Of a stretch of DNA of 64,000 bases, positions 60,564-64,000 are shown in pieces. The first letter of the stretch is position 1. Each line of letters starts with the position of its first letter. Source of the DNA: Treponema bryantii (GTDB lineage: Bacteria > Spirochaetota > Spirochaetia > Treponematales > Treponemataceae); NCBI RefSeq assembly GCF_036492245.1, contig NZ_AP025286.1:3367498-3431497 (forward strand), given 5' to 3'. The notes beneath the pieces were generated by a model. The model was not told the DNA's origin. It did not search any database and was given only the letters and a program-made list of their open reading frames with translations. The position numbers were made by a program, and so were the translations under genes.

Positions 60564-61850
60564 TTATGCAAGATGTTTTATCTGATCTTCAATATTTTTT
60601 AACATTGATTCATAATCAAATGCTGCATCTTTATTATATTCCATTACGATATTCATTATTCCATTAACAGTAATTACACATAAGCTGCAATCAAAATTAG
60701 TCTGCATTGGTGAAGAAACTTCCATTTCTTCTACTTTTACTTTACTTGTCTCAGAAAAAGAAGCTCTTCCTATGTTACTAATTAAGAAAGGACGTCTTTT
60801 TGGTGAAAATATTGCATTATATTTTGCAGCAATTTCATTTTTGTAACATCCAGTTGATTCAAAACATATTGCGTCATATAAGCTTGCATCAAGCAAATTA
60901 TTCATCGCCCAAGAAAAAATAATATTTTTTTTATCCTGCAAAATAGCATGTACGTTTTTATGAATAGAAGTTGCATTTTCCCAGAAGTTTTTTGTCTCAT
61001 CATAGAAAGTATCTACACCAAATCCACCTGAATAATTGCCCATTCCTTCTCTCATTTCAGGTAAGCCATCTGCAACAACAGTTAGCTTTTCATTACGGGC
61101 AAAAACTTTTGCTGCAGTTGTCATTAAAATACTGTTGATACTTACTTTATACTTTTTACTTATGCTGACCAATTTTGTCATTTCTTTTTGATCAAACTTC
61201 AATGTTTTTACACTTTTTGTATTTTTAGACCAGTATTTGTCAAAAATATTTAAGTAATCTTCGTTTGTAAATATTGTATTATTCTGTTTCCACATTTCAT
61301 TAAAAGAAACTAAAGTATTTTTAAGAGAATCTGGAAGAGGAATATTATTTTCAATATATTTTTGAGTAACTACATTATGTGGGAAAACTGGTTTATCTTC
61401 GTTTTCGAAAGTTCCATTTTCTATTGCATCAAGATTTTTTATAATTTCATCGAACAACATTAAGACTGATTTTCCGTCACCACCTAAGTGATGCTCAATC
61501 ATTCTTATATTCATATAGCCATCTAAATCTTCAATGATAAAGCGAATCATTTCTCCTTTATCAAATCGGAATGGAATTTTTGACTGTTCGTTAGTTAATG
61601 TCTGTAAATCAGTATGATAGTTTCTTACTTCAATACTTGGATTTACCTTTTCTCCATTATAAATAAAATAAGCTTGTCCGTCTGATTTTCTTTCAACACG
61701 GCTTCTTAAACTTTCAAATCTGTTTACACTGTAATTAATTGCAGTTTTTAAATTATTAACATCTGTACAGCCTTTGATTTTGACAGATGCAATAATATGC
61801 ATTGAAAGTCCATCCAGCATTACCCTGTCGTTAGTAATTTTTTTTTCCAT
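60564..61850 (-). CDS. condensation-domain/alcohol acetyltransferase-like enzyme
   Basis: This 428-residue protein belongs to the CoA-dependent acyltransferase superfamily. The HHxxxDG motif is intact: His120, His121, Asp125 and Gly126 in EHHLGGDGKS. The C-terminal half carries FSWAMNNLLDASLYDAIC and FLISNIGRASFSE, the strand that closes the acyl channel. No carrier-protein domain is present, so it is a stand-alone transferase, joining an acyl group to an alcohol or amine. AAAGGAG precedes the ATG. It is encoded 100 bp downstream of gyrB, an unusual neighbour. Specific substrate not readable. Confidence 0.8.
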   Translation of the reverse strand: MEKKITNDRVMLDGLSMHIIASVKIKGCTDVNNLKTAINYSVNRFESLRSRVERKSDGQAYFIYNGEKVNPSIEVRNYHTDLQTLTNEQSKIPFRFDKGEMIRFIIEDLDGYMNIRMIEHHLGGDGKSVLMLFDEIIKNLDAIENGTFENEDKPVFPHNVVTQKYIENNIPLPDSLKNTLVSFNEMWKQNNTIFTNEDYLNIFDKYWSKNTKSVKTLKFDQKEMTKLVSISKKYKVSINSILMTTAAKVFARNEKLTVVADGLPEMREGMGNYSGGFGVDTFYDETKNFWENATSIHKNVHAILQDKKNIIFSWAMNNLLDASLYDAICFESTGCYKNEIAAKYNAIFSPKRRPFLISNIGRASFSETSKVKVEEMEVSSPMQTNFDCSLCVITVNGIMNIVMEYNKDAAFDYESMLKNIEDQIKHLA

Positions 61851-61951
61851 GTTTTCATCTCCTTTATATTTTTTAATTGTTTAATTTTAAAATTTAAAAT
61901 AAATCTAAATTTCGTAAATTGAGGAAATTTTAGATTTGATTTCTTTTTAGA

Positions 61952-63877
61952 TTAAATATCCAAATTAGCGTAGCTTGAGTTTTCTTCGATGAATCGGCGG
62001 CGTGGCTCTACTTCTTCACCCATACATACGCTGAAAATTTTATCTGCAGCCATTGCATCAGGAATTGTTACAACACGCATCTTACGGTGTGCAGGATCCA
62101 TTGTTGTTTCCCAAAGCTGCTTACCATCCATTTCACCAAGACCTTTGTAGCGCTGAACATCTGCCTTATCACGCTGATCACCAAGAGCTTCCAGAGCAGC
62201 ATCGCGTTCTGCATCACTGTAACAATAAACAGGATCTTTCTTACCAAGCTGAACTTTGAACAGCGGAGGCATAGCAAGATATACATAACCGTTTTCAATC
62301 AACTTCGGCATGTAGCGGAAGAAGAAAGTCAAAAGCAATGTACGGATATGTGAACCGTCGACATCGGCATCAGCCATGATGATGATTTTATGATAACGGA
62401 GTTTATCGATGTTGAAGTCTTTTCCAAAACCTGCACCAAGCGAAGCAATTACAGGCTCGAGCTTATCGTTGTTCATTACCTTTTCTGGACGAACTTTTTC
62501 AACGTTAAGCATCTTTCCCCAGAGAGGAAGAATAGCCTGAGTTTTAGGGTCTCTACCCTTCTTTGCAGAACCACCCGCAGAGTCTCCCTCGACTATGTAT
62601 ACTTCGCAGAGCTCAGGATTTTTCATTGAACAGTCAGACAATTTTTCTGGAAGACCGAAGCCATCACTCATTGTCTTTTTGCGCATATTGTCTTTTGCCT
62701 TTCGGGCTGCAATACGTGCCTTAGCTTCATCAATTGCCTTTTTAAGAATTGATTCAAGCACCTGGGGATTCTGTTCAAAATATATTGTGAGCTTTTCTTT
62801 TACAATCTGATCTACAATTGTGCGGACTTCTGTATTACCAAGTTTTTCCTTTGTCTGACCTTCAAATTCAGGCTCAGGAACTTTCATGGAAATTACTGCA
62901 GTAAGACCGCTGCTCAAATCTTCATAAGTAAGTTTTTCATCTTTATCAAGATTTTTCTTAAGCTTGTCGTTTCCTTCGAAGAACTTGTTTAAAACAAAAC
63001 GAACGGCACTACGGAAACCTTCGAGGTGTGTACCACCATCACGGGTATTGATGTCGTTAACGAACGTTCGTACGTTTTCAGAATATCCTGAATTGTAATG
63101 CATTGAGATTTCTGTAATAACATCATCCCGTTCTTCTTTGATATAAATTGGTTCAGCTGGAACAACAGCCTTACCTTCATCAATTTCTTTTACGAATTCA
63201 TTGATACCGCCTTCAAACTTAAGAACTTCTTCTTTAGGAGTTTCAAGTCTTTCATCGCGGAAAATGATTACAACGCCGCTGTTCAAGAATGCAAGTTCAC
63301 GAAGACGATCACGAAGTACGTCATAATCATAAGTTGTTGTTTCTGTAAAGATTGTTTTATCAGCCTTCCAGCGGATTGTTGTTCCATGTACATCCGGGCC
63401 AACATCTCCAATAACTTCTACTTTTGTTTTTGGAACACCACGTTCATATTTCTGCTGATAGATATGTCCATCACGTTTTACAGTAGCTTCCATCCAGTCT
63501 GAAAGAGCATTAACGCAGGATACACCTACACCATGCAAACCACCGGAAACCTTATATGACCCCTTATCGAATTTACCACCGGCATGAAGACGTGTAAGTA
63601 CAAGCTCAAGAGCGGAAATTTTTTCTGTAGGGTGAATATCAACAGGAATACCACGTCCGTTATCTTCAACGCGGCAAATATCATCTCTCTCCAGAGCGAC
63701 AACTACAGTATCACAGAAGCCAGCCATAGCTTCATCGATAGAGTTATCTACTGTCTCATAAACAAGGTGATGAAGTCCCCTCGGACCCGTTGAACCAATA
63801 TACATACCAGGTCTTTTACGAACTGCTTCGAGTCCTTTCAAAACCTGGATGTTACTTGCACCGTAATCAGCTGACAT
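61952..63877 (-). CDS. gyrB: DNA gyrase subunit B
   Basis: This 641-residue protein has the GHKL ATPase fold: ETVDNSIDEAMAGFCD, VEDNGRGIPVDIHPTEK and SGGLHGVGVSCVNALSDW. The transducer domain is followed by the Toprim motif YIVEGDSAGGSAKKGRDPK and MADADVDGSHIRTLLLTFFFRY. The C-terminal RYKGLGEMDGKQLWETTMDP completes it. It supplies ATP-driven strand passage with GyrA. AAGGATATAA precedes ATG 63877. Not joined to gyrA directly but 3.9 kb from it. Confidence 0.97.
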   Translation of the reverse strand: MSADYGASNIQVLKGLEAVRKRPGMYIGSTGPRGLHHLVYETVDNSIDEAMAGFCDTVVVALERDDICRVEDNGRGIPVDIHPTEKISALELVLTRLHAGGKFDKGSYKVSGGLHGVGVSCVNALSDWMEATVKRDGHIYQQKYERGVPKTKVEVIGDVGPDVHGTTIRWKADKTIFTETTTYDYDVLRDRLRELAFLNSGVVIIFRDERLETPKEEVLKFEGGINEFVKEIDEGKAVVPAEPIYIKEERDDVITEISMHYNSGYSENVRTFVNDINTRDGGTHLEGFRSAVRFVLNKFFEGNDKLKKNLDKDEKLTYEDLSSGLTAVISMKVPEPEFEGQTKEKLGNTEVRTIVDQIVKEKLTIYFEQNPQVLESILKKAIDEAKARIAARKAKDNMRKKTMSDGFGLPEKLSDCSMKNPELCEVYIVEGDSAGGSAKKGRDPKTQAILPLWGKMLNVEKVRPEKVMNNDKLEPVIASLGAGFGKDFNIDKLRYHKIIIMADADVDGSHIRTLLLTFFFRYMPKLIENGYVYLAMPPLFKVQLGKKDPVYCYSDAERDAALEALGDQRDKADVQRYKGLGEMDGKQLWETTMDPAHRKMRVVTIPDAMAADKIFSVCMGEEVEPRRRFIEENSSYANLDI

Positions 63878-64000
63878 ATTTATATCCTTTTGTATGATTT
63901 TCTTTTGAAATAAATGTCTAATATATAAGAAAATATATAAGAATAGTTAATTTTACAGAATTTTCCCTTTAAATTCAATAAAGCTTATAACTAACCGTTG
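63878..64000. promoter_or_regulatory. gyrB upstream region
   Basis: This AT-rich leader contains the tandem near-repeat ATATAAGAAAA/ATATAAGAATA (63921-63945 approx.). AACTAACCGTTG at 63989-64000 resembles the AACTAACGATTG half-palindromes seen at 53990 and 57361; the rest of the site is cut off by the window edge. Confidence 0.35.

Overview
The window is AT-rich bacterial chromosome that reads like a host-associated spirochaete of the Treponema group. The supporting features are low GC, relaxed lipoprotein signals, two cyclases with 7TM-DISM-type sensor regions, a desulfoferrodoxin (anaerobe), an alpha-2-macroglobulin/PBP1C pair and gyrA/gyrB. The genus is an inference from gene content and sequence style, not from a marker comparison. 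I see no rRNA, tRNA, insertion sequence or CRISPR array.

Layout. 1-926 (+): the end of ftsK and two small membrane proteins. 1134-17633 (-): a polymorphic-toxin locus. A secreted beta-helix/Ig-like protein is followed by a 3440-residue Rhs/YD-repeat protein with discoidin-like and Ig-like N-terminal domains and an unrecognised C-terminal tip. Next come small membrane proteins that are immunity candidates, then a displaced second Rhs tip (orphan cassette with a 342-bp direct repeat and a decapitated nuclease), an ankyrin immunity-type protein and a DUF2185 protein. A perfect CRP-type palindrome lies upstream. 17798-21386 (-): an ornithine-decarboxylase-like enzyme and NAD synthetase, with one small + strand membrane protein between them. 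21513-29447 (-): two amino-acid catabolic operons around an AraC regulator. One encodes an HcnABC-like FAD/Fe-S oxidase complex. The other encodes an OCD/mu-crystallin enzyme, a PII protein, a Rid protein and an APC permease. The two share an 18-bp upstream motif, and the second has a terminator hairpin just before its first ribosome binding site.

29641-40909 (+): a DUF2156 protein, a cysteine-cluster protein, a CHASE-GGDEF diguanylate cyclase, alpha-2-macroglobulin and PBP1C. 40911 (-): desulfoferrodoxin. 41436-45307 (+): two tandem membrane class III nucleotide cyclases whose catalytic residues are complementary. The first keeps the adenine and transition-state residues but lost both metal aspartates. 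The second keeps the metals but lost the transition-state residues. This is the C1/C2 logic of animal transmembrane adenylyl cyclases and is my main candidate for an undescribed system. 45373-52302: housekeeping and transport genes (dCMP deaminase, permuted NlpC/P60-like lipoprotein, amidohydrolase, MnmA, DHH phosphoesterase, AzlCD, HAD phosphatase). 52280-56180: an S41 peptidase and a truncated paralogue with duplicated promoters, a GH43 enzyme and a GNAT.

56181-57413 is the one long non-coding stretch. It holds eight parS-like 16-mers and four perfect DnaA boxes, so it looks like a centromere and possibly a replication origin. 57414-63877 (-): gyrB, a condensation-like acyltransferase, a GNAT and gyrA. 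dnaA is not in the window, and gyrA/gyrB would run toward an origin placed here, so the oriC call is tentative while the parS call is strong.
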